Shown: positions 1-5,868, counted from the first letter of the stretch. The stretch: 7,394 bases of DNA from an uncultured Saprospiraceae bacterium (GCA_937921525.1 CAKZUM010000133.1:1-7394), one strand, 5' to 3'. Numbers and translations are program-made. The notes: generated by a model not told the origin, from the sequence alone.

Positions 1-63
1 GATAAAGATTCCCCGAATCTTTCCCTTTTGCTCATGTTGAAAAGCCTCGTCGATGCTAGGCAT
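1..63 (-). CDS. Possible N-terminus of an unidentified protein, cut by the window edge
   Basis: On the minus strand an ATG at 63-61 opens a frame that stays open for all 21 codons to the window edge, with an in-frame TAG two codons before the ATG. The visible peptide begins MPSIDEAFQH and ends KGKIRGIFI, a plausible soluble N-terminus. I do not recognise the family. Against it, the codons are G/C-ending (AAG, GAG, ATC) more often than in the neighbouring genes, and the start lies inside an inverted repeat (51-65). A second frame from the ATG at 86-84 (MQGEKRRRCL...) is also open to the edge but is full of rare Arg codons. The stretch could be a transferred gene, a gene fragment or a non-coding repeat. 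It would be divergent to gpsA. Confidence 0.3.
   Translation of the reverse strand, partial: MPSIDEAFQHEQKGKIRGIFI
4..22. repeat. Perfect 8-bp inverted repeat
   Basis: AAAGATTC (4-11) and GAATCTTT (15-22) are exact inverted copies around a CCC loop. It lies inside the possible coding region at the left edge. There is no T-tract beyond it, so I do not call a terminator. Confidence 0.5.
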
Positions 64-71
64 CGCCTACG
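48..71. repeat. Inverted repeat around the possible left-edge start codon
   Basis: CGATGC (51-56) and GCATCG (60-65) pair around TAG. CGT (48-50) and ACG (69-71) extend the stem past a 3-base bulge. The possible start codon at 63-61 lies in the right arm. It could be a dispersed palindromic repeat or an operator-like site; the sequence alone does not decide. Confidence 0.4.
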
Positions 72-308
72 TTTTTCGCCTTGCATAAAGAAAAAATAAC
101 GGCGCATAAAAACGACATTTATTAATGAACCATTCCTTAGCAGTTTTATGATCTATGATTTCCAGAATGAATCACCTCTGCCCATGGGGAGCGATATATG
201 AATAATCTCAATATTCTGAAATGTCTTAGTTATGGACGAGATCAAGCGTCAGATAATGTAAATTACAACTAGTAAAACGTTGACAGCTTCATTATAAAAT
301 CAAATACC

Positions 309-1310
309 ATGAAATTAAAAGTAGGCTTATTAGGAGGCGGATCGTGGGGTACAACAGTAGCAGCTCTAGCAGCACAAAATTGTCCTACCAAAATATGGGC
401 AAGAAGGCAAGACACGGTTGATGATATTAATATCAATCATAGGAATGAGCGCTATTTACCCGGCGCTAATCTTCCCCATTCTTTGAAAGCCTGTTTGACT
501 ATTTCAGAAACAGTCCAAGATGCAGATGTGGTCATCATGGGTATTCCTGCTCAACACTTTCGGCAAGTTTTAAAAGATGCTCGACCTCATATACGACCTT
601 GGGTTCCTATTATTAGTTTGGCGAAGGGACTAGAAACAGGGACCAAAATGAGGATGACCGAAATCATAGAAGAAGAAATGGAAGGGCATCCTGCAGGTGT
701 ATTAACAGGCCCTAATTTGGCGAAAGAAATCTCGGCGGGAAAGGCAGCAGCAAGTGTTATCGCTATGGTGGATGATACGATTGCGGCAAGATTACAAAAG
801 GTATTTAGAACAGGATTATTCAGAGTATATACAAATGAAGATGTGGTGGGCTGTGAATTGGGCGGGGCATTAAAAAATATTATTGCTATCGCAACAGGGA
901 TGGGAGATGGCGCAAATGCGGGCGATAATACCAGAGCCATGATTATCACAAGAGGACTGGCAGAGTTAACTAGATTGGGAATTGCAATGGGTGGGCAACC
1001 CACTACCTTTGCAGGGCTAACGGGTATGGGCGATTTAGTGGCTACTTGTTCTAGTACTAAAAGTCGAAACCGCTATGTTGGATTTAATTTGGGCAAAGGT
1101 CGAAAGATTGAGGATATATTAGGAGAAATGGCAGAGGTGGCAGAAGGCGTGAAAACAGCAAAAGTAGTAATTGAGTTAGCAGAAGAATACGGCGTTGAAA
1201 TGCCTATTGCCAACTCTGTTTATAAAGTGCTATACGAAGGCGATACCGTGTATGATGCTTTTAGAGGATTACTCAATAGAGATGTTGGTTCAGAGGCTGA
1301 ATCTGATTAA
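309..1310 (+). CDS. gpsA: NAD(P)+-dependent glycerol-3-phosphate dehydrogenase
   Basis: GpsA reduces dihydroxyacetone phosphate to sn-glycerol-3-phosphate in the cytoplasm, giving the backbone for phospholipid synthesis. The 333 residues match the usual family length. The N-terminal Rossmann fold opens with the dinucleotide-binding loop GGGSWGT (residues 9-15). It is followed by IISLAKGLE (101-109), with the conserved Lys106, and LTGPNLAKEI (132-141). The C-terminal helical domain has GALKNIIAIATG (186-197), with the family's catalytic Lys at 189, then NTRAMIITRGLAEL (207-220) and GLTGMGDL (236-243). The ATG at 309 is chosen because the glycine loop follows at the normal distance; the leader is AT-rich with no Shine-Dalgarno. 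It appears monocistronic and its stop is 14 bases from the stop of the convergent hydrolase gene. Confidence 0.97.
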   Translation: MKLKVGLLGGGSWGTTVAALAAQNCPTKIWARRQDTVDDININHRNERYLPGANLPHSLKACLTISETVQDADVVIMGIPAQHFRQVLKDARPHIRPWVPIISLAKGLETGTKMRMTEIIEEEMEGHPAGVLTGPNLAKEISAGKAAASVIAMVDDTIAARLQKVFRTGLFRVYTNEDVVGCELGGALKNIIAIATGMGDGANAGDNTRAMIITRGLAELTRLGIAMGGQPTTFAGLTGMGDLVATCSSTKSRNRYVGFNLGKGRKIEDILGEMAEVAEGVKTAKVVIELAEEYGVEMPIANSVYKVLYEGDTVYDAFRGLLNRDVGSEAESD

Positions 1311-1320
1311 GGGAGTATTA

Positions 1321-1340
1321 ATCTCTAACATAAAAGAGAT
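1321..1340. repeat. Short inverted repeat at the convergent gene ends
   Basis: ATCTCT (1321-1326) and AGAGAT (1335-1340) pair across an 8-base loop, starting 10 bases after the gpsA stop and running into the last codons of the hydrolase gene. It could mark transcript ends, but the stem is only 6 bp and has no T-tract, so terminator function is uncertain. Confidence 0.3.
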
Positions 1341-2143
1341 ACATCCTTGTTAGGTTCTGTTTTTAAATGATTTAAAAAAGCCAAACAAATCGTATTAAAC
1401 TGAGCAGCTTTTTCAATGCTAACTACATGACCACAATTTTTAACAATAGAAATACTAGCATTATCATGTCGTTCCGCGTAAGCTTGTGCAGGGTTTAAAA
1501 ATAAATGATCTTGATTGCCCATGATTAGGATATGCGGTAGAGTAGAAGTTTTATAAAATAGCACTTTAAGTGTGTCATTTAAATGATAATAGAGATCCGT
1601 CCATTTTTTAAATTCCTCCATAGTCAGTGCCTTAGACTCTTGAACAAATACATCTCTAGATTTCTTATGATTGCCTCTTGGCATCATGATATAGGCACTT
1701 AGCTTATAAAAATTTGGATAACCAATTATCTTAGCTAATGCCAGACTCATATTGGCAAGTGTCCTTAATTTAAAATTTAACTGCACTATCGCACCCGGCA
1801 TGATTACAGAAAGTACCTTGTGAGGTTTCAATACACGCATCTGTAGACAAATAATAGTACCTAAAGAAATCCCCACTAAATGGATAGAGGGAATATTTAA
1901 ATGATCGACTACTGCCCAGATTTTTTCTGCTACAAATTCAAAAGAGTACACAGGAATATCTTCGCATAGTTTAGCACTTTTTCCATGACCTGGCAAATCA
2001 ATAATTAGAAGATTGTAGTCTGCTCCCAATTGGTCAACTTGCCGTTTCCATGTTTTAATACTTCCACCTGCTCCATGCACTAAGAGAATCCATTGCGTAT
2101 TATCTGCTTGTACATGTGTTTCAAAGTAAAGTAGGTTTTCCAT
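1325..2143 (-). CDS. Alpha/beta-fold hydrolase
   Basis: This 272-residue protein has the ordered landmarks of a soluble alpha/beta hydrolase. An oxyanion-hole loop HGAGGS is at residues 23-28, and DLPGHGKS follows strand 4 (49-56). The nucleophile elbow GISLG (91-95) places the catalytic Ser at 93. The acid Asp212 lies in MGNQDH, and the His is 239 in NCGHV. The residues between about 118 and 200 form the lid, rich in hydrophobic and basic residues. No signal peptide is seen, so it should be cytoplasmic. The substrate cannot be inferred; the family includes esterases, lactonases and C-C bond hydrolases. It is transcribed alone, convergent with gpsA, and has a long structured 5' flank. Confidence 0.9.
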   Translation of the reverse strand: MENLLYFETHVQADNTQWILLVHGAGGSIKTWKRQVDQLGADYNLLIIDLPGHGKSAKLCEDIPVYSFEFVAEKIWAVVDHLNIPSIHLVGISLGTIICLQMRVLKPHKVLSVIMPGAIVQLNFKLRTLANMSLALAKIIGYPNFYKLSAYIMMPRGNHKKSRDVFVQESKALTMEEFKKWTDLYYHLNDTLKVLFYKTSTLPHILIMGNQDHLFLNPAQAYAERHDNASISIVKNCGHVVSIEKAAQFNTICLAFLNHLKTEPNKDVSLLC

Positions 2144-2172
2144 ATTGTATTGGTCGTAGATTGGATTAAAAA

Positions 2173-2236
2173 ACTCAAGTTAGTCAATAGACTTGTTCAG
2201 TTAGCTAGCATCGAACAAGCCTACTATAAATTGAGT
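2173..2236. repeat. Nested imperfect hairpin upstream of the hydrolase gene
   Basis: Three arm pairs nest in order: ACTCAA (2173-2178) with TTGAGT (2231-2236), ATAG (2187-2190) with CTAT (2224-2227), and CTTGTTC (2192-2198) with GAACAAG (2213-2219). The 14-base loop contains the palindrome GCTAGC. It lies 30-93 bases upstream of the hydrolase start, so it may sit in that gene's leader or control region. Confidence 0.45.
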
Positions 2237-2271
2237 AAACGGGAGATAAATCAGCGCTCATATAAAATAGT

Positions 2272-2295
2272 CGCTTTTTAGTGCTAAAATAAGCG
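2272..2295. repeat. Bulged hairpin in the intergenic stretch
   Basis: CGCTT-TTTAG (2272-2281) pairs with CTAAA-AT-AAGCG (2284-2295), giving about nine to ten pairs with a 2-base bulge. No T-tract follows on either strand. Confidence 0.4.
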
Positions 2296-2458
2296 TATCT
2301 TTAGGTTCTTATTCAAATACAATGGCCTTCCTTTCATAAACAGCAATTAATGAGGTAGGTTCATAGTTAGTTGAAAATAACGCTATTTATCCCCTTGTAT
2401 TTGTATTTTCCTTCGTTTATAGAGACTTTTCTTACTTTATTCGTCTATACTAATTTGA

Positions 2459-2481
2459 GAAGTAGTTCGTAAAACTACTTC
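2459..2481. repeat. 9-bp perfect hairpin with 5-base loop
   Basis: GAAGTAGTT (2459-2467) and AACTACTTC (2473-2481) are exact inverted copies around CGTAA. The right arm and loop lie within TTCGTAAAACTACTT, which recurs nearly unchanged at 2513-2528. No T-tract follows. It could be an operator-like site or structured RNA. Confidence 0.5.
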
Positions 2482-2597
2482 GTAGCTTTAGACTAATAGA
2501 TTGCTTTCCTCTTTCGTAAAACTTACTTAGTACATTTTAATTTAAACAGCTGCTCAATTTACTAGAGTAGGCTGACACTCTTAATAATTAATTAAAT

Positions 2598-2624
2598 TAG
2601 TCTACCCTAATAATTAGGGGACTA
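2598..2624. promoter_or_regulatory. Inverted repeat in the leader of the secreted-protein gene
   Basis: TAGTC (2598-2602) pairs with GACTA (2620-2624), and CCCTA (2605-2609) pairs with TAGGG (2615-2619), leaving a 2-base bulge and an ATAAT loop. As DNA the core CCCTAAT-A-ATTAGGG is an almost perfect dyad. It ends 38 bases before the start codon, a suitable place for an operator or a 5' UTR stem. No regulator can be named. Confidence 0.4.
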
Positions 2625-2662
2625 GTTAAAAACTAATTTTATTTAAATTTAATAACAATAAC

Positions 2663-3226
2663 ATGAATTATTTAACAACACAAAACTACTGTTTGCATAC
2701 GGTAAGAAAAGCTGTTTTAGCTTGTTTATTACTCACCTTTAGTTTTGGTGTGTATGCTCAAACTTGTTCTATTAAAGCAGACAAGTTAAAAGAAAATAAC
2801 TATACCAATCTACCGTCTGTATATGATTTTGGAGGATCTACTTTTGTAGCTTGCAAAAGTGGTATGATTACAGCGATTAGTTTCAAAGTTACAGAGGAAT
2901 CTGCTGCTCAACCTAATGCCATGCTTTTTCTCGAAAACGGTATTGCGGATGGCGTGATTGAGGGCGAATCTCAGACTTATGCCGATTATTCACAAAGTGC
3001 TTCTGTTGAAGGAGAGGGTCTTGTTTCCACGATTACTTTAAATACCCCTTTTCCAGTAGAGGAAGGGGAAACATATACGTGGTATGTACAAAAAGATCCT
3101 GACGCAGGAGCATTCGTACAGGCGGGTTCAATTGATCCTGAAAATGGTTTTGAGGGTGGATCGGCTTGGTATAATAACTATTATTTTCGTACAGTAGATA
3201 ATATTTTTTCTGTTGAAATTAAGTAA
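2663..3226 (+). CDS. Secreted beta-sandwich-like protein of unknown function
   Basis: The 187-residue product begins with a signal peptide: basic Arg15/Lys16, a hydrophobic core over residues 17-31 and a probable signal peptidase I site after VYA (cleavage near 32/33). The mature chain of about 155 residues is acidic, rich in Gly, Thr and aromatic residues, and has two Cys (35 and 64) that could form a disulfide. The order of short strands (GMITAISFKV at 67-76, AMLFLENG at 86-93, VSTITLNTPFPVEEGETYTWYV at 121-142, closing FSVEI) resembles jelly-roll or Ig-like domains of secreted Bacteroidota proteins. That resemblance is inferred by eye, not by search. There is no obvious sorting tail, lipobox or catalytic motif. 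It stands alone, behind a structured leader. Confidence 0.85.
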   Translation: MNYLTTQNYCLHTVRKAVLACLLLTFSFGVYAQTCSIKADKLKENNYTNLPSVYDFGGSTFVACKSGMITAISFKVTEESAAQPNAMLFLENGIADGVIEGESQTYADYSQSASVEGEGLVSTITLNTPFPVEEGETYTWYVQKDPDAGAFVQAGSIDPENGFEGGSAWYNNYYFRTVDNIFSVEIK

Positions 3227-3279
3227 GGAATAATATTTAGGACAGAATCTTTTGCCTTCATCTAGGCTATACAAGGATT

Positions 3280-3313
3280 TTTTTCCCTGCCTGCCAAGGC
3301 AGGCAGGGAAAAA
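3280..3313. repeat. Perfect 34-base palindromic element
   Basis: CCCTGCCTGCC (3285-3295) and GGCAGGCAGGG (3298-3308) pair exactly around AA. Five T (3280-3284) and five A (3309-3313) extend the stem to 16 bp. On both strands the T run precedes and the A run follows the stem, the reverse of an intrinsic terminator. It lies between two convergent gene ends. Palindromes of this kind are often dispersed genomic repeats; here it may also protect mRNA 3' ends. Confidence 0.75.
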
Positions 3314-3330
3314 CTGAGAAAAAAATATTC

Positions 3331-3371
3331 TCGTTCAGACCAGCCCGCTGCCGTAGTCGGGCGAGTGACCA
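3331..3371. repeat. GC-rich patch with a short hairpin
   Basis: About two thirds of these bases are G or C in a very AT-rich setting. GCCCG (3343-3347) and CGGGC (3358-3362) pair over a 10-base loop. The sequence does not fold as a tRNA and is not coding in an evident way. With the palindrome just before it, it may be part of a dispersed repeat unit. Confidence 0.35.
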
Positions 3372-3419
3372 ACTTATGATATACCATCAAAATCCTACTA
3401 CTCTTTAAATCCCAAAAAA

Positions 3420-4727
3420 TTAAAGGGCAATATCTTCTTCAACAATCTGCTCTTCTTCTTCGGGGCTGAATAAAACTAGACCAAATGAAAGTGGTCCAAC
3501 TCGACCAAGAAACATTAAAACTACAATGATGAGCTTCCCTAAATTTGACAATTCTGATGTGATGCCAGTTGATAATCCCACTGTACCAATAGCGGATACG
3601 GCTTCAAATAGTAAGTCAAAAATATTTAGATCTTCCAGAAGCAAAAGAAGAAAAGTACATATGCAGATAACTATGATGTAAAAGAAAAATTTGCTAGTCG
3701 CCATCTTTAATTTATTCTCAGGTATCTTTCTTTTCATATACACTACTTCCTTTTTTTTGTTGAAAGTGGTTTTTAATTGTGCATATAATGCCGTGATAGT
3801 AGTAGATTTCATACCTCCACCCGTACCTGATGGAGAGGCACCAATAAACATTAAAATAAGCATGAAAAATAGAGGCGCATCTTCTATGTCTGCAATTGGA
3901 TAGGTATTGAATCCAACGGTAGTAAAAGAAGACATACTCTGGAAAAAAGCTAAATACAGACGTTCTTCAGGTTTATACGATGCGATATTACTATCACTTA
4001 AGAATAGAATAACCGTAGACCAAAGCAGCACAAAAAAGGTGAAATGTAAAATTACTTTACTAGTGAAGGATATTTTTTCTTTTTGGCCTATGGCCATTTG
4101 ATAGAAATCCGTAATAACAATAAAGCCTAAAGCTCCTGTCATTGATAGGAAACCTAAAACACCATTAAGGTAAAAATTGTCGTAAAACTGTTCAAAACTA
4201 TTCGGAAATAGACTGAATCCTGCTGTGCAGAACGCAGAAATACTATGAAAAATTCCTAGCCATATATATTGTTGATGTCCTGCCTGATAAAAGATAAGCG
4301 ATAGAAAAATAGCTCCTACAATCTCGATAGTGATAGTGAACAAAATAAGATTTCTAATAAACATGAAAATATTATAACTTTCATTTAAACTGAAATCATA
4401 TTTCACCATTTCCGAACCAAGTAAAGATAAGGATTTGTTCTGCATCAAGATGAGAAAAGAGCCAATAGACATGTAGCCCAAACCACCAATTTGAGTGAGT
4501 ATTAAAATAAATATTTGCCCAGAAAAATTATATTGGTCCGCTATAGAGTGAGTGCTAAGGCCTGTGGTTGACAAGGCAGATGCGGCTACAAATAAATTGT
4601 CAATTGGGTTAATTGATCCTTGATGAAAAATGGGTAAGCAGAGTAAAAGAAATCCAATTATCAATAATAACAAATAGCCATAGATTAATAGCTGTAGAGG
4701 TTTTAAGTGTTGAATCCATCTTCGCAT
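3420..4727 (-). CDS. KtrB/TrkH-family potassium uptake protein
   Basis: This inner-membrane protein of 435 residues carries K+ (or Na+-coupled K+) into the cell. It has the four-fold M1-P-M2 architecture of the SKT superfamily. The four filter glycines are in STTGL (53-57), CTAGF (167-171), TTVGF (269-273) and GTVGL (381-385). The gating-loop signature GASPSGTGGGMKSTT spans 296-310 in the third repeat, and FLGRVGPLSFG (407-416) in the last repeat holds the conserved Arg409. The length fits KtrB better than the longer TrkH. The C-terminus is acidic (EEEEQIVEED). It is the last gene of the minus-strand cluster, 21 bases after the lipoprotein gene. KtrB and TrkH normally work with a cytoplasmic KtrA/TrkA ring; none is encoded in this window. 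Confidence 0.93.
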   Translation of the reverse strand: MRRWIQHLKPLQLLIYGYLLLLIIGFLLLCLPIFHQGSINPIDNLFVAASALSTTGLSTHSIADQYNFSGQIFILILTQIGGLGYMSIGSFLILMQNKSLSLLGSEMVKYDFSLNESYNIFMFIRNLILFTITIEIVGAIFLSLIFYQAGHQQYIWLGIFHSISAFCTAGFSLFPNSFEQFYDNFYLNGVLGFLSMTGALGFIVITDFYQMAIGQKEKISFTSKVILHFTFFVLLWSTVILFLSDSNIASYKPEERLYLAFFQSMSSFTTVGFNTYPIADIEDAPLFFMLILMFIGASPSGTGGGMKSTTITALYAQLKTTFNKKKEVVYMKRKIPENKLKMATSKFFFYIIVICICTFLLLLLEDLNIFDLLFEAVSAIGTVGLSTGITSELSNLGKLIIVVLMFLGRVGPLSFGLVLFSPEEEEQIVEEDIAL

Positions 4728-4748
4728 GTTTATCTATTTAACGTACTA

Positions 4749-5264
4749 CTATCTTTGACTTATTGATACCCCTTCTGTTACAAAAGAAATTCCGTGTTGT
4801 CCTTTAGTTGAAATCATAATACCCTGAAAAATGGGTTTTACGGTAGGATTGTTGCAACCCCAATTTACAATAAAATTAGCACCAGTACCCCCCATTTGAT
4901 CTTCATGGTCAATAACATAATCAATAGTTTGCAAGGGTTCTAACAATATTGTTTTATCAATGTATTGTCTAACCAATTTGCCCTTGGAATCATAATAATC
5001 GATATCATCTATGAAGATGGAATCTCGGATACTAGTATTCCTGACACTAAGCGTAGCCGTCAGTAAAAGTTTACTTTGTCTATTGAAACTGTAAATGTCT
5101 GAATAGATGGGAACATAGATGGAGTCTCTAAAATTTAGATTGACATCTTTCAAGTAGACTTGGTACGTCTCTAGAATATCTTCTCCTTCTGTGTTGACAT
5201 TAGGTTTATCCTCTAAGCAACTTATTAATGTAGACAGACATAGGATGAATAATATTTTTTTCAT
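4749..5264 (-). CDS. DUF3124 family lipoprotein
   Basis: This 171-residue protein starts with a lipoprotein signal peptide (MKKILFILCL) ending in the lipobox LISC, so Cys16 should be lipidated and the protein anchored in the cell envelope. After an acidic linker, residues 48-165 match the DUF3124 pattern as I know it: SIYVPIYSDIY (48-58), LTATLSVRNTS (68-78), IDYYDSKGKLVRQYID (88-103), GGTGANFIVNW (125-135) and an ending GISFVTEG (158-165). The family's function is unknown. It lies 34 bases after the thioesterase gene and 21 bases before the K+ transporter gene, so co-transcription is likely. A role in envelope or ion homeostasis is only an inference from context. Confidence 0.88.
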   Translation of the reverse strand: MKKILFILCLSTLISCLEDKPNVNTEGEDILETYQVYLKDVNLNFRDSIYVPIYSDIYSFNRQSKLLLTATLSVRNTSIRDSIFIDDIDYYDSKGKLVRQYIDKTILLEPLQTIDYVIDHEDQMGGTGANFIVNWGCNNPTVKPIFQGIMISTKGQHGISFVTEGVSISQR

Positions 5265-5279
5265 ATAATAAATTATTAT
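5265..5279. repeat. AT-rich palindrome at the lipoprotein gene start
   Basis: ATAATAA and TTATTAT are exact inverted copies around a single A, directly before the lipoprotein start codon. Pairing could shade translation initiation, but such dyads arise easily in AT-rich DNA. Confidence 0.3.
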
Positions 5280-5298
5280 TTACGAACAAGTCTATTAT

Positions 5299-5706
5299 TT
5301 ACTGAAAATCATAGGCTTGATGATCTGCCTTAAGGGAAGTAATCTCTTCAACCGTTTTTCCATGTGGGACAGCTTTTCCGTCTTTCCCAACTTTTACGAA
5401 GACAATTTTGTCTATAGAGATTATTGTTTTTTTTGTAAATATATTTCGTACCACGCAGCGAAAGGTAATAGAGCTATTTCCGAGACATTGAAAGGCTAAA
5501 CCAATTTCCACTACATCTGCTTGTTTAGCAGAACTTACAAAATTTATTTCTGACATATATTTTGTAACAACTCGAATGCTATCCAATTTTGACATAGCGT
5601 AGATACCAGCTTCTTCGTCAATCCATTTTAATAGTTGCCCTCCGAATAAGGTATTATTAGCGTTAAGATCTCCTGGTTTTATCAATTTTCTGGAATAGAA
5701 TTGCAT
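5299..5706 (-). CDS. Acyl-CoA thioesterase, hotdog fold (YciA/BACH type)
   Basis: The 135-residue single-domain protein should hydrolyse acyl-CoA to free fatty acid and CoA in the cytoplasm. The diagnostic N-terminal block runs from PGDLNANNTLFGGQLLKWID (residues 11-30): Asp13 and Asn15, TLFGG at the start of the hotdog helix, and the WID pair. The middle strand region ADVVEIGLAFQCLGNSSITFRC (63-84) and the strand IVFVKVGKDGKAVPHG (101-116) follow in the usual order. The ATG at 5706 is fixed by an in-frame TAA directly before it. The gene was probably once only 19 bases downstream of the K+ channel gene; a small mobile element now separates them. Chain-length preference cannot be read from the sequence. 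Confidence 0.92.
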   Translation of the reverse strand: MQFYSRKLIKPGDLNANNTLFGGQLLKWIDEEAGIYAMSKLDSIRVVTKYMSEINFVSSAKQADVVEIGLAFQCLGNSSITFRCVVRNIFTKKTIISIDKIVFVKVGKDGKAVPHGKTVEEITSLKADHQAYDFQ

Positions 5707-5724
5707 TTAGTTTATTTAGTTAGA

Positions 5725-5730
5725 TTCAAT
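5725..5730. repeat. Target-site duplication, left copy
   Basis: TTCAAT abuts the outer GG of the left terminal inverted repeat. The identical TTCAAT abuts the right end at 5863-5868. Exact placement at both ends supports transposition with a 6-base duplication. Confidence 0.8.
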
Positions 5731-5862
5731 GGTTCTACTGCAAAAAGGTGTCGGACACCTCACTTTAGCAAAAGTTATAATCATTAGCCTCTAGTGCATT
5801 GCCATTAATAAATAACAAGTTTCCGATACCTTGTCTCAAAGTACCCTTTTTTCAGTAGAGCC
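5731..5862. mobile_element. 132-base MITE-like non-autonomous element
   Basis: The left terminus GGTTCTACTGCAAAAAGG (5731-5748) and the reverse complement of the right terminus, GGCTCTACTGAAAAAAGG (5862-5845), agree at 16 of 18 positions. The match ends exactly at the outer GG. TTCAAT directly abuts both ends, as expected for a target duplication. The interior has no reading frame for a transposase, so it must have been moved by an enzyme encoded elsewhere. It carries a strong hairpin beside the left repeat and a weaker one (ACAAG 5815-5819 with CTTGT 5830-5834). The parent IS family cannot be assigned by eye. It separates the channel and thioesterase genes. Confidence 0.85.
5742..5760 (-). 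terminator. Hairpin plus T-tract inside the mobile element
   Basis: AGGTGTC (5746-5752) and GACACCT (5754-5760) are exact inverted copies. Outside them AAA (5743-5745) and TTT (5764-5766), then TGC (5739-5741) and GCA (5768-5770), can extend the stem. Read on the minus strand, the hairpin ends in five T (5746-5742), like a factor-independent terminator acting on transcripts from the K+ channel gene. It lies about 36 bases before the thioesterase start codon. Termination efficiency is unknown; the alternative is a structural end of the element. Confidence 0.45.
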
Positions 5863-5868
5863 TTCAAT
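5863..5868. repeat. Target-site duplication, right copy, containing the channel stop codon
   Basis: TTCAAT immediately follows the right terminal repeat. Its bases 2-4 (5864-5866) are the reverse complement of the TGA stop of the K+ channel gene, so insertion left the channel protein unchanged. Confidence 0.8.

Larger units (their letters stand above)
2144..2662. other. Gene-free, hairpin-rich intergenic stretch
   Basis: These 519 bases separate the divergent hydrolase and secreted-protein genes and should hold both promoters. I see no convincing coding region or tRNA. The stretch is very AT-rich and holds several imperfect hairpins (2173-2236, 2272-2295, 2459-2481, 2598-2624), a split inverted repeat (2174-2192 with 2443-2459) and a near-direct repeat (2466-2480 and 2513-2528). 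No clean match to the Bacteroidota promoter element TAnnTTTG was found. A small RNA or a decayed mobile element is possible but unproven. Confidence 0.6.

Noticed and set aside
280..300. TTGACA (280-285) and TATAAAAT (293-300) as a gpsA promoter
   Set aside because: The spacing is far too short for a sigma-70-type promoter, and the match to the Bacteroidota TAnnTTTG element is absent.
587..1003. 138-codon open frame on the minus strand inside gpsA
   Set aside because: It is antisense to a fully conserved gpsA and its product is a low-complexity hydrophobic Pro/Ala/Ser-rich translation with no motif.
3280..3313. Bidirectional intrinsic terminator between the convergent genes
   Set aside because: The stem is strong, but the T run precedes and the A run follows it on both strands, so no U-tract follows the hairpin. 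Kept as a palindromic repeat.
3331..3371. tRNA or small structured RNA gene in the GC-rich patch
   Set aside because: Only one 5-bp stem can be formed and no cloverleaf arms or T-loop sequence are present.
3691..4101. Plus-strand open frames across the KtrB-type gene
   Set aside because: They lie antisense to conserved filter and gating motifs of the transporter and show no protein features of their own.
5771..5850. Near matches to TAnnTTTG promoters inside the mobile element (minus strand TAACTTTTG and TACTTTG)
   Set aside because: Each differs from the consensus by one base of spacing, and such near matches are common in AT-rich DNA.
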